DNA of 60,328 nucleotides. It comes from Roseivirga echinicomitans (GTDB lineage Bacteria; Bacteroidota; Bacteroidia; Cytophagales; Cyclobacteriaceae). Positions 1-7,607 of the stretch are shown here, one piece after another. Numbering within the stretch: position 1 is the stretch's first letter; the number at the start of each line of letters is the position of its first letter. The position numbers and the translations under genes are program-made. Under the pieces are notes generated by a model. The model ran no database searches. It saw nothing but the letters and a program-made list of their open reading frames with translations, and was not told the DNA's origin. The stretch covers positions 1-60,328 of the forward strand of contig NZ_LRDB01000053.1 in NCBI RefSeq assembly GCF_001592935.1, written 5' to 3'.

Positions 1-219
1 CTTTTTTGTTTAGTGATTAAGTCGGACAGAGTCCTCGAATTCATAGATGGTCACAGGTCCTGCCAAAGGCCGATAAATCGGAGAACCTGCGACAGTGGTT
101 TCTCTTATCTAATAGAATTACCTGTTCCTGACCCAAAGCGGTTAAGGGCGAATGTTCTTAAAACCCTGAATATTTTGAGAGTCTTGCAATATTATGAATC
201 AGAAATGCTCATGAAAATA

Positions 220-1350
220 TCATTTGCTTACAATAGTTACCAGATGATTTTGATCAATACCTTTTATTTCGATGAATTGATTGAAATTGAAATCGACTAG
301 TGCCAATTTTCTCTCTTTTCCTTCAAGGAAGAAAATAACAAGAGAGTTTTTCAATACCTCTATAACATGTATTGAGTTCTTTGAGAGCTCATTGACCTTT
401 TGTAACTCCGTATTGAATTTGGTGATTTTGTTTTTTTGAATACCAATAAATTCCGAATCACTTATCCAATAGGTGTTAAAATTTGATAAGTCGAAGGGGG
501 TAGATTTTGTCTCCGAGTTTTTAAGTATGCGCAATTCAGCATGGCCGGTTTCAAAGTCTTTGAAAGTTTGAGTGATCATGCCTTTCCTGTAGCTCCAATA
601 TTTTGTGGATGAAAAACTATCCTTTAGGGCGAAATCATTGTTGGTTAGATTTACATCATATTTCGATAAATTTCCGGGGCTATAATATACAAATATCGAC
701 AGTGTGTTTTTACTTGTTTCTACATATTCTAGTTTCTCAGGAAAGTTATGGAAGGTATGTAAAGTGTCAACTTCCAGACTCTTGGTGTCTATAGAAATGA
801 TTGATTCACTCGCGTTGTCGAAACCGTAAATTTTGTTGTTATATGGTGAATAATGCCATGACCTGAAGTAATCTGAGAAGGTAATGATTTCTCTAATACT
901 GTCAGTTTTTAAATCATACTCTAAAATTTTACCATAGTAGTAGATGTCCTCAATTTCGTTATCGCTATAAATAGAGAGGTAGGCTTTATTATTACCTAAA
1001 TCGAATTGAACAGGAAAGGAGGAGCCGGTGGCGTTGTATTTACCGTTCATTAATACCTCCTTATATTCTCCTAAGTCAAGGTTTCGATTCTTAACCTCTG
1101 TTTCTCCATCTCTAACTTCGAACTCCTTTATATTTATGCCATAAACGCCTTCTCCATTACTGTAGTAGCTCGAAACGACTAAGAAGTTTTCTGATATGGG
1201 TTGATTTAAAGTTGTTTTGGTTTTAGCGATTACAGTGTCAGCAATAATTTGGGATTCAGAGGGGCTTGAGAGTTTCTCCTTATTCCTTGCGCCTTGTGTA
1301 CAGCCAATTACTGAGAATGCAACAAGCAAGGTGAACGCTTTACTCTTCAT
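220..1350 (-). CDS. Lipoprotein, probable beta-propeller (BF3164-like)
   Basis: This 376-residue protein starts with a short signal peptide and a lipobox ending at Cys17 (VIGC), so it should be a lipid-anchored envelope protein. The rest is rich in short beta-strand patterns with repeated aromatic and Asp/Asn turns (YYYGKILEYDLKTD, YNNKIYGFDN). This resembles the TolB-like six-bladed propeller lipoproteins common in Bacteroidota. I recognise no catalytic motif, and the ligand is unknown. It stands alone, with no partner on the same strand within 150 bp. The lipoprotein call is firm; the propeller call is inferred from residue pattern only. Confidence 0.8.
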   Translation of the reverse strand: MKSKAFTLLVAFSVIGCTQGARNKEKLSSPSESQIIADTVIAKTKTTLNQPISENFLVVSSYYSNGEGVYGINIKEFEVRDGETEVKNRNLDLGEYKEVLMNGKYNATGSSFPVQFDLGNNKAYLSIYSDNEIEDIYYYGKILEYDLKTDSIREIITFSDYFRSWHYSPYNNKIYGFDNASESIISIDTKSLEVDTLHTFHNFPEKLEYVETSKNTLSIFVYYSPGNLSKYDVNLTNNDFALKDSFSSTKYWSYRKGMITQTFKDFETGHAELRILKNSETKSTPFDLSNFNTYWISDSEFIGIQKNKITKFNTELQKVNELSKNSIHVIEVLKNSLVIFFLEGKERKLALVDFNFNQFIEIKGIDQNHLVTIVSK

Positions 1351-1503
1351 AATAAGGGATCAGTATTAATATTTGATTTCCAATAAAAATATATAATTCA
1401 TATTTATTTTTACCTTATCTGTATAAGAAATTAGAGTATTATCTTTTCGGTATTTTTACCTGCTTAACAGGTAGGGTGAAATGTTCTGAAAGACCGAGAC
1501 AAC

Positions 1504-2343
1504 TTACCATTGATCTTGAATAAATATTTTCTTGAACTTCTTGGGTAATTTATCATTGAGCAGAAATGTCTCGCCCGTAAAAGGATGGATAAACCTAAGT
1601 GAAAAAGCATGCAGGTAAAGCCCTTTCCCATTCAATAGCAGACCTTCAATCCCATAATCTTTGTCGCCTAAAATGGGGTGGCCAATGCTTGCCAAATGCT
1701 TTCGTAATTGATGTCTTCTTCCAGTTTTGGGTTTTAGCTCAACCCAATTGAGTTGACCGAACCTTACAGATGATACGGACTCGATTACCTTATAATCCGA
1801 TTGTGATTCCTTGTCATCTATGGCTAAAGAGATGGTTCCGCTATCATTGGCCATTGTACCAATGGTTACTGTGTGGTAGGTTTTCTCGACCGTTTTGTCC
1901 GCGAACATTTTATTTAAAGCACGAATACTGCTGCTGGTTTTTCCCACTAATAAAATGCCCGTGGTGGCATAGTCTAACCTGTGGACAGGCTGTGGTATGG
2001 TAGCGTCTGGAAGCTTGCTTGGCTTAAGGTTTTGATTCAAGGCATTGGCGATGGTTTTAAAACTATTGCCACTGACCAAAATACCAGCAGGTTTATGGAT
2101 TAAAGCTAGGTGCTCATCTTCAAAGAGTACTTCAAGGGCGTAGACGAGTCTATTATCTTGATCAAGGTCTTTTGGCATGGTTAGCTTAATGCTTTCTCCT
2201 CCATTGATAAACGTGGCAGAAGTAGCAGTCATATCATTGACAGTAATATACCGTTTCTTTAAAGCTTTCTTTAGTGCCGATTTAGTGGGGATAAGACTGA
2301 AAATACCAACACCATATTCTTGAAGCCGAATAGGACTGGGCAA
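1504..2343 (-). CDS. RluA-family RNA pseudouridine synthase
   Basis: This 279-residue cytoplasmic enzyme should isomerise specific uridines in rRNA or tRNA to pseudouridine. The family signature HRLD lies at residues 121-124, with Asp124 as the expected catalytic aspartate, followed by the usual TGILLVGKT strand. Further downstream, GRRHQLRKHLASIGHPILGD is the typical RluA C-terminal motif. The first 55 residues look like a degenerate S4-type RNA-binding module (KKALKKRYITVND). The target uridine cannot be read from sequence. RluC, RluD and TruC subgroups are all possible. Confidence 0.9.
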   Translation of the reverse strand: MPSPIRLQEYGVGIFSLIPTKSALKKALKKRYITVNDMTATSATFINGGESIKLTMPKDLDQDNRLVYALEVLFEDEHLALIHKPAGILVSGNSFKTIANALNQNLKPSKLPDATIPQPVHRLDYATTGILLVGKTSSSIRALNKMFADKTVEKTYHTVTIGTMANDSGTISLAIDDKESQSDYKVIESVSSVRFGQLNWVELKPKTGRRHQLRKHLASIGHPILGDKDYGIEGLLLNGKGLYLHAFSLRFIHPFTGETFLLNDKLPKKFKKIFIQDQW

Positions 2344-2474
2344 TGCAGGGACAATATGGGTTTCGGAGAGGGGGATATTAATCTTTTCGCCCTAGTTAAA
2401 GAATATTTTCAAATTCACCTTAAACAGAATGGTGAATTTAATGGTTGTGTGATTCTAACAGACAAACTCACTGA

Positions 2475-3260
2475 ATGAAAAAGGTATATGCAGTACTCAA
2501 TACACTCGTAATTGCGGGGGCGATTTTTTGGAATTATTGGAGCAATACCGCGGGCATAAACGGAAATACAGTGGGGGGGCTAAGCGCTGAATACGCTAAC
2601 TTATTCACTCCAGCTGGCTATGCCTTTTCGTTTTGGGGAATCATTTTTATTGGTTTGATTGTACTAGGTGTGAATCAACTCAAACTGGCTTTCTCTAAAT
2701 CTGAACATAGTGAAAGCATACTTCAAATAGGGCCTTGGTTAATCATTGCCAACTTAGGGAATGCTGCTTGGTTATGGTTCTGGCTCAATGAGCAAACAGG
2801 CATGAGCGTAATTGTGATGCTGGTTATTCTGTTTTCATTAGTTCAGATTATTCTTAGGTTGAATATGGAACGATGGGATGCTCCATTAAAGGTAATTGCT
2901 TCCGTTTGGTGGCCAATATGTGCTTATAGTGGCTGGATAGCTGTAGCTACAATTGCTAATATTGCGGCTTATTTGGCCAAGATTGGTTGGGTGGCAGTTT
3001 TTACTGAAATACAATGGACGATAATAATGATTAGTGTAGCTGGTCTGCTCAATCTTTTCATGATCTACACCCGAAACATGCGCGAGTTTGCTTTAGTAGG
3101 TGTTTGGGCATTAACAGCCATAGCAGTAAGGCATTGGGACGAAATCCCGGTCTTGCAGTGGGTTTCTGTGTTTTGGGTGGGAGTGCTCTTAATTGGGGTA
3201 ACTATCCATGCTTATAGAAACCGTAATACAAATCCTTTTAGAAAAGTTGCAAATCAATAG
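2475..3260 (+). CDS. TspO/MBR-related tryptophan-rich membrane protein
   Basis: This 261-residue integral membrane protein has about seven hydrophobic segments and many tryptophans. The stretch FTPAGYAFSFWGIIFIGL near residues 45-62 is the hallmark of the long Bacteroidota branch annotated as tryptophan-rich sensory proteins, related to TspO, which binds porphyrins and sterols. Classical TspO is about 160 residues with five helices, so this is an extended version. Its ligand is unknown. The gene is divergent from the pseudouridine synthase and followed by a small minus-strand membrane protein, so it is probably monocistronic. Confidence 0.75.
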   Translation: MKKVYAVLNTLVIAGAIFWNYWSNTAGINGNTVGGLSAEYANLFTPAGYAFSFWGIIFIGLIVLGVNQLKLAFSKSEHSESILQIGPWLIIANLGNAAWLWFWLNEQTGMSVIVMLVILFSLVQIILRLNMERWDAPLKVIASVWWPICAYSGWIAVATIANIAAYLAKIGWVAVFTEIQWTIIMISVAGLLNLFMIYTRNMREFALVGVWALTAIAVRHWDEIPVLQWVSVFWVGVLLIGVTIHAYRNRNTNPFRKVANQ

Positions 3261-3278
3261 GAGTATAAGAGTTAAACT

Positions 3279-3470
3279 CTAATGGTCTTTATTCTTCTTT
3301 TTCCATTCCAGATTATTTATGTACGCAGTTCCAAAAAGAACTACCCCAGCAAACAGGCTCAAAGAATAATCTTCAAAGGCACCTTCTGTTGCTAAACTAT
3401 ATACTCCAAATACAACACCAACAAGTCCGATGATCATTGCTATTAAATTCGTTTTTTGAATCGTTTTCAT
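3279..3470 (-). CDS. Small two-helix membrane protein
   Basis: A 63-residue protein with two hydrophobic segments (about residues 9-28 and 36-52), separated by an acidic loop and followed by a basic tail (EWKKKNKDH). I do not recognise a family. The positive-inside tail and clean two-helix layout make it look like a real small membrane protein rather than a chance frame. It converges on the tryptophan-rich membrane protein gene with 18 bp between the stop codons. Confidence 0.55.
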   Translation of the reverse strand: MKTIQKTNLIAMIIGLVGVVFGVYSLATEGAFEDYSLSLFAGVVLFGTAYINNLEWKKKNKDH

Positions 3471-3583
3471 TTTACTTAGTCCTGGTTAATAATGCTTCTA
3501 ATGAAACACAATGTCTCTGTATTATGAAGTTGATTAAAACTTCGGGAATATCCAATTGTAATTAGAAACCGGTTCTGAATGGC

Positions 3584-3616
3584 AAAAGCGACTTTGATTG
3601 AGCACCAAAGCCGCTA
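3584..3616 (-). terminator. Rho-independent terminator after arsM
   Basis: Read on the minus strand, an imperfect stem (AGCGGCTTTG with CAAAGTCGCT) is followed by TTTTGCC, 30 bp beyond the arsM stop codon. It is the likely end of the sigZ-PIG-L-arsM transcript. Confidence 0.55.
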
Positions 3617-3644
3617 TTCACTTTAATATAATGTTGTGGTTGTG

Positions 3645-4583
3645 CTAACTGCAACAGCTTGATTTACCACTGCTTGACGTAGTTCCACAACAGGATACTT
3701 CATCTACTTTACTTGGTGTAGCGACTTCTTCGCCTCCACAACAACCGCTACCTGTGCTGTTGCAACAAGCGCCTTCTTCCAGTTTGTCGGCATAGAGTGT
3801 AATGCTATAAATTCCCGAATCTGTTTCCCTGAATGCTGATAGTTCTTCAGGACTGACATATTTTAAAAGAAGTTCATCAGGTAATTCAATCCGTCTTTCC
3901 TTTTTGATTTGGATGTTCTTGAATCCAACGGATTTTATAATGCCTAGATAAGTACCCTTCTCACTTGCACCAGCTACGCAGCCAGAATGCATTTCTGCGG
4001 CTTCTAAGATGGCACCTGGAAGTGTCCCGATAGATACGATGTCTGAAATACTGAAATGTCCACCCACTTTTAATACCCTGTGGACTTCACTAAATGCCTT
4101 TTCCTTGTCAGGCACAAGGTTCAATACGCAGTTACTGATTACCACATCGGCCGTATTTGTGGCTATTCCATTTATGTTTTCAATTTCACCCAACATAAAC
4201 TGCACGTTTTTGTAACCCAATTTTTGGTTGTTCTGCAAAGCACGAATGACCATTTCGGGTGTCATATCAACTCCAATTACCTGTCCTGTTTCGCCTACAA
4301 TTTTTCTGGCGATAAATGCATCGTTTCCTGCACCAGAACCGAGGTCGACCACAGTATCTCCCTCTTTTATATTGGCAATTTCGGTTGGCAGCCCACAGCC
4401 TAAAGACAAATCAGAGGCTTTTTCATAACCCTCGATATTTTCATAGTTTTCCGCCATTGAATTACCGAGTTCTTCAGTGCCGCAACAGCCTGAATCAGTT
4501 GAGCAACAGGCCACTTGAATATCGTTTTTGGCAATTGCTCCGTAGGATTTTTTGATTTCTTCTTTGATCAATTGAGTTTCCAT
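3645..4583 (-). CDS. arsM: Arsenite S-adenosylmethionine methyltransferase
   Basis: This 312-residue enzyme should methylate As(III) using S-adenosylmethionine. The SAM-binding motif DLGSGAGNDAF starts at residue 80, and MTPEMV and the HSGCVAGA region match ArsM, including the conserved As-binding cysteines (Cys63, one in VVISNCVLN, one in HSGCVAG). It is unusually cysteine-rich at both ends: CCSTDSGCC at residues 26-34 and several CC pairs in the last 45 residues, which probably bind arsenic or another soft metal. It follows the PIG-L gene by 10 bp, so it is the last gene of a sigZ-led operon. No arsR, arsB or arsC is nearby. Confidence 0.92.
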   Translation of the reverse strand: METQLIKEEIKKSYGAIAKNDIQVACCSTDSGCCGTEELGNSMAENYENIEGYEKASDLSLGCGLPTEIANIKEGDTVVDLGSGAGNDAFIARKIVGETGQVIGVDMTPEMVIRALQNNQKLGYKNVQFMLGEIENINGIATNTADVVISNCVLNLVPDKEKAFSEVHRVLKVGGHFSISDIVSIGTLPGAILEAAEMHSGCVAGASEKGTYLGIIKSVGFKNIQIKKERRIELPDELLLKYVSPEELSAFRETDSGIYSITLYADKLEEGACCNSTGSGCCGGEEVATPSKVDEVSCCGTTSSSGKSSCCS

Positions 4584-4593
4584 ATTTTTGAGT

Positions 4594-5313
4594 TTAAGGG
4601 TTAATTGATTCCGTTAGAGATGACAGCATATTTGGGGGCGTTTCAGCTTCGAGTTCGAAGTGAGTTTTATTTCCGATTCTGTCGATTACGTTGGTCGTCT
4701 TTACCATTTCTTGATAAGTGTCGTAGCAAAGCAGTGCTTCTTTCATTTTTGTGATATTAGCCTGGCTCAGTTGTTCGGTCACCAAAATATCTTCTTTTTT
4801 GGTCCAGGTGACTCTCGGTATTCCTCCTTCAAAGAACATAGGGAGCCCGGTGTCGATAACCGTGAAGTAGGCCAGTCGCTTCCAGAAGTTTAAGCCTTCA
4901 TTCTTGTTGAAAAATAGACGCTTGATGATGTGGTGCAACGTAATATGATCGTGATGTCCGCTACCTCCGTGAACTGGGTAAGTAACCACCACATTGGGAC
5001 GGTAATATTGGATCCATTTTAGAATTTCACTTTCAAGATAGGAGGGGTTGATCTTCGCAAGTCCACCATCTTCATAATCAAGGATGGTCATTTCTGAAAT
5101 GCCTAAAGTTCTCTGTACTTTTTGCATTTCTTTTTCTCTCACTTTGCCCATTTCTTGGACAGTGAGTCCAAGTTGATGGCGCACCTTGGTTGCGCCACCT
5201 TTGGTAAGTGTAAGAAGAATGACCTCGTTACCTTCTTGAATTTGCTTGTCGATTGCCCCCGCTGGCCCAAATGATTCGTCATCTGGATGGGGAAAGATGT
5301 ACATGATTTTCAT
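4594..5313 (-). CDS. PIG-L/LmbE-family deacetylase
   Basis: This 239-residue protein belongs to the zinc-dependent N-acetylglucosaminyl deacetylase family. The metal-binding HPDDE motif is at residues 9-13, and GSGHHDHITLH supplies the second histidine pair. No signal peptide is visible, so it should act in the cytoplasm. In bacteria these enzymes deacetylate sugar conjugates such as mycothiol or bacillithiol precursors. Because the neighbour is arsM, a role in making or recycling a low-molecular-weight thiol is an attractive but unproven idea. It lies 10 bp upstream of arsM and behind its own copy of the ECF-type promoter motif. Confidence 0.85.
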   Translation of the reverse strand: MKIMYIFPHPDDESFGPAGAIDKQIQEGNEVILLTLTKGGATKVRHQLGLTVQEMGKVREKEMQKVQRTLGISEMTILDYEDGGLAKINPSYLESEILKWIQYYRPNVVVTYPVHGGSGHHDHITLHHIIKRLFFNKNEGLNFWKRLAYFTVIDTGLPMFFEGGIPRVTWTKKEDILVTEQLSQANITKMKEALLCYDTYQEMVKTTNVIDRIGNKTHFELEAETPPNMLSSLTESINP

Positions 5314-5333
5314 TTCTGTCTTTTTCCCCTAAC

Positions 5334-5358
5334 ACGCTGGTTGTCAGAAAAAGACGCA
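5334..5358 (-). promoter_or_regulatory. Putative SigZ-type ECF promoter before the PIG-L/arsM pair
   Basis: On the minus strand the 12-mer TGCGTCTTTTTC (5358 to 5347) is followed after 9 nt by GCGT (5337 to 5334), between the sigZ stop codon and the PIG-L start. The same two blocks at the same spacing precede sigZ itself. ECF sigma factors often recognise a -10 box containing CGT, so this is a plausible target of the adjacent sigma factor. No transcription data support it here. Confidence 0.5.
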
Positions 5359-5365
5359 AGAAAAA

Positions 5366-5914
5366 TCAGTCGCAGTTACAGTTTTTTGATTCCGCAGATT
5401 GGAGGTTACCATAGCTGTCGCTAGGGAAGTCGCAGCAGGCTAAAATGAGTTCTTTCAACTTCTCTTTTCCTCTCTGAACCCTTGATTTTGCTCCAGAATA
5501 GGAGATATTCAGTTCTATCGCCAAATCCTTCTGAGAAACCTCTTCGAATTCCGTTCTAATCAGGGCTTGTCGGTATTTCTCCGGAAGTTGGGCAATGAAA
5601 GATTTCATGCAGCAATCTGCAATCGTGGTATTAAGCGATTCTGTTTCTTCTTCTGAAATAAGGGAGTATTCGTTTTCGATGTGCGTTACTTTGCCCGCTT
5701 TTCTAAAGTTGTCAACTGTGGCGTTTCTAGTGATACCATAGATGTACTGGCGCAGATTGGTGGCATTTGCTATTTTATCTGAATTGGCAATGATCTTAAG
5801 GAATACGTCCTGTAAAATATCGTTGGCAATATCCTCGTCCTTTACTTTTTTGAGGGTGAAGTTCTTCAGCTCTTTATAGAAGTCGTTCCAAATGTTTTCG
5901 GTAATATTATTCAT
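5366..5914 (-). CDS. sigZ: ECF RNA polymerase sigma factor, SigZ type
   Basis: This 182-residue protein has a sigma region 2 (about residues 8-75: DEDIANDILQDVFLKI then LRQYIYGITRNATVDNFRK) and a region 4 helix-turn-helix (about residues 105-155: LPEKYRQALIRTEFEEVSQKD and ISYSGAKSRVQRGKEKLK). The short C-terminal tail carries CC and CNC cysteines, typical of SigZ-like factors, and could sense metal or thiol stress. No anti-sigma gene is adjacent. The gene heads an operon with PIG-L and arsM, so it may link arsenic or oxidative stress to their expression. Confidence 0.88.
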   Translation of the reverse strand: MNNITENIWNDFYKELKNFTLKKVKDEDIANDILQDVFLKIIANSDKIANATNLRQYIYGITRNATVDNFRKAGKVTHIENEYSLISEEETESLNTTIADCCMKSFIAQLPEKYRQALIRTEFEEVSQKDLAIELNISYSGAKSRVQRGKEKLKELILACCDFPSDSYGNLQSAESKNCNCD

Positions 5915-5949
5915 TCAGCTTTTTAATATTGATTCAAACTTACCGTTTG

Positions 5950-5974
5950 ACGCGCAAGGCTTGAAAAAGACGCA
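5950..5974 (-). promoter_or_regulatory. Putative autoregulatory ECF promoter of sigZ
   Basis: On the minus strand TGCGTCTTTTTC (5974 to 5963), a 9-nt gap and GCGT (5953 to 5950) lie about 36 bp upstream of the sigZ start. It matches the element in front of the PIG-L gene in both boxes and in spacing, which suggests sigZ activates its own operon. Confidence 0.5.
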
Positions 5975-6019
5975 TTTATCTTAATGGGTAAAATTCTTTC
6001 AGAGATTAAATGAGAATTA

Positions 6020-6484
6020 TCACCTGATATTCGTTTTTAAATTTCGGATACCTTCATATACTACTATGCTAACCGCATTGGCCAAGTTTAAGCTTCGAAT
6101 ATGAGGACTGTAAATAGGTATATTATAGACTAAATCAGCATTCTCTGTTACAATACTTTCAGGCAAACCACTTGATTCTTTTCCAAAAATTAGGAACATA
6201 TCGTCTTTGTAGTCAATGGCGCAGTAATCATAAGTTCCATGACTTGAAAAGTACGCGAAATTTCCACCTTCATTTTTAGCGTAAAAATCATCAATACTCT
6301 CATAAATAAAGAGAGATACATGCTTCCAGTAATCCAGCCCTGCTCTCTTTACCCTCTTGTCATCCAGTTCGAACCCAAAGGGTTTTACCAGGTGTAATTT
6401 GGAACCAGAGGCTAAACTTAGGCGTCCAATATTTCCCGTATTCATAGGAATCTCTGGTTCAATCAATACAATATTAAATCCCAT
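6020..6484 (-). CDS. trmL: tRNA (cytidine/uridine-34 2'-O)-methyltransferase
   Basis: This 154-residue SPOUT-class enzyme should methylate the ribose at the wobble position of leucine tRNAs using S-adenosylmethionine. Characteristic parts are EPEIPMNTGNIGRLSLASGS near the N terminus, FGKESSGLPESI in the middle and the C-terminal trefoil-knot segment IPIYSPHIRSLNLANAVSIV. Length and order match TrmL (YibK). It lies between surE and sigZ on the same strand, with gaps of about 100 bp on each side, so co-transcription is uncertain. Confidence 0.92.
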   Translation of the reverse strand: MGFNIVLIEPEIPMNTGNIGRLSLASGSKLHLVKPFGFELDDKRVKRAGLDYWKHVSLFIYESIDDFYAKNEGGNFAYFSSHGTYDYCAIDYKDDMFLIFGKESSGLPESIVTENADLVYNIPIYSPHIRSLNLANAVSIVVYEGIRNLKTNIR

Positions 6485-6532
6485 TATTTGTGGTTTTACT
6501 TTTCAACTCCTCGTTGTATTTAACCTTTAGAT

Positions 6533-6564
6533 GGCTTGTTGATAAAGAACATCAACGAGGGCGG
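6533..6564 (+). repeat. Dispersed hairpin repeat, family A
   Basis: A 32-bp element starting GGCTTGTTGAT and ending ATCAACGAGGGCGG, with nearly complementary arms (TTGAT/ATCAA) around AAAGAAC. Close relatives lie at 11184-11215 and 13157-13190, all in intergenic gaps. It resembles short palindromic dispersed repeats and is not followed by a T tract. Confidence 0.6.
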
Positions 6565-6582
6565 AAAAAAGTGCCCTAGGCC

Positions 6583-7434
6583 TTATTTATTTTCCAGTTT
6601 CAGTCCCCAATTGGAAATGGATTCCATCAACTCATAGGCCGTCCAATCGAATTTAAGTGGAGTGATGGTGACGTAACCGTTTTGATAGGCAAAGGTGTCC
6701 GTTTGCTTGTTCTGTGATCGCACAAATCCTATTTTCTGGTTGTACACCATTTTGTTATCGGTTTCACTTTTCAATTCATAATTTCCCATGTCCAAATAAG
6801 CGTCTCCCATGGCCTTCACCATAATGCCTTTGAGTTCACCAGCAGGAATATTGACAGAAAGTACTACACCTTTTGGTGCACCTTCTTTTTGGTATTTGGC
6901 CACCAGTTGTGCAATAAAGCGAGAGGTGGCTTCTGTATTTACTCCGCGGCTTTCCTGTGATACGGCAATGGCAGGAATACCATGATAAAGTCCTTCCATA
7001 GCTGCGCCTATAGTGCCAGATAGGTGAGAGACATCTCCCACATTGGAGCCTCGGTTAATCCCAGAGATCACAAGGTCGAATGGTTTGTCTTTTCCCAGTA
7101 CCCGAATGCCAAACCTGACAGCATCGGCTGGTTTTCCGTTGACGGCATAGCCAAAAAACTGCTGGTCTTTAAATACTTTTTCAACTTCTAAGGGACCACT
7201 GTTGGTGGATTGGCTACTTCCAGACTGGTTTTCGGCAGGAGCGGAAATAATGACTTCAACATTTGGGAGTTTCTCAATCTCGGTTTTCAATGTGCTGATC
7301 AGCGGTGATTGAATTCCATCGTCATTAGAAATAAGGATCCGGTAAGTTTGAGCGATACCAACTTTAGTTAAACAGAGGAGTAGAATCAGTGTGATTGTAA
7401 TGTTTTTAAAGCACTTCATTTTTTGATAGAGCAT
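6583..7434 (-). CDS. surE: 5'/3'-nucleotidase SurE with signal peptide
   Basis: This 283-residue SurE-family phosphatase should remove phosphate from nucleoside monophosphates using a divalent metal. The metal-binding motif NDDG is at residues 37-40, the SGINRGSNVGDVSHLSGT loop follows, and DWTAYE near the end is also typical. Unlike E. coli SurE, it begins with a basic and hydrophobic stretch (KCFKNITITLILLLCLTKVGIAQ) that looks like a cleavable signal peptide, so it probably works in the periplasm on extracellular nucleotides. The start could be Met1 or Met6. It is transcribed towards trmL. Confidence 0.88.
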   Translation of the reverse strand: MLYQKMKCFKNITITLILLLCLTKVGIAQTYRILISNDDGIQSPLISTLKTEIEKLPNVEVIISAPAENQSGSSQSTNSGPLEVEKVFKDQQFFGYAVNGKPADAVRFGIRVLGKDKPFDLVISGINRGSNVGDVSHLSGTIGAAMEGLYHGIPAIAVSQESRGVNTEATSRFIAQLVAKYQKEGAPKGVVLSVNIPAGELKGIMVKAMGDAYLDMGNYELKSETDNKMVYNQKIGFVRSQNKQTDTFAYQNGYVTITPLKFDWTAYELMESISNWGLKLENK

Positions 7435-7607
7435 TGTTTCCTTAAAGATAAATTAAATAAGCGTTATGGAGTGGTTATTCTTTCCACTAGTGTTTAAGTG
7501 GTGGGGGAGATTGTGACAGCTGCAAATGGAGCTGTTTGCCTAAATTTTATTACTTAATATGACTTCAATAATTCTCGTGAAGGCCCACAGTTATTGTCCT
7601 GTCTCTG

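Noticed and set aside
1-300. Open frame on the plus strand running in from the window edge (95 residues from its first ATG)
   Set aside because: It overlaps the end of the minus-strand lipoprotein gene, is basic and cysteine-containing without family pattern, and has no signal. The opposite strand holds a short protein-like fragment (RPLAGPVTIYEFEDSV) that is equally unsupported.
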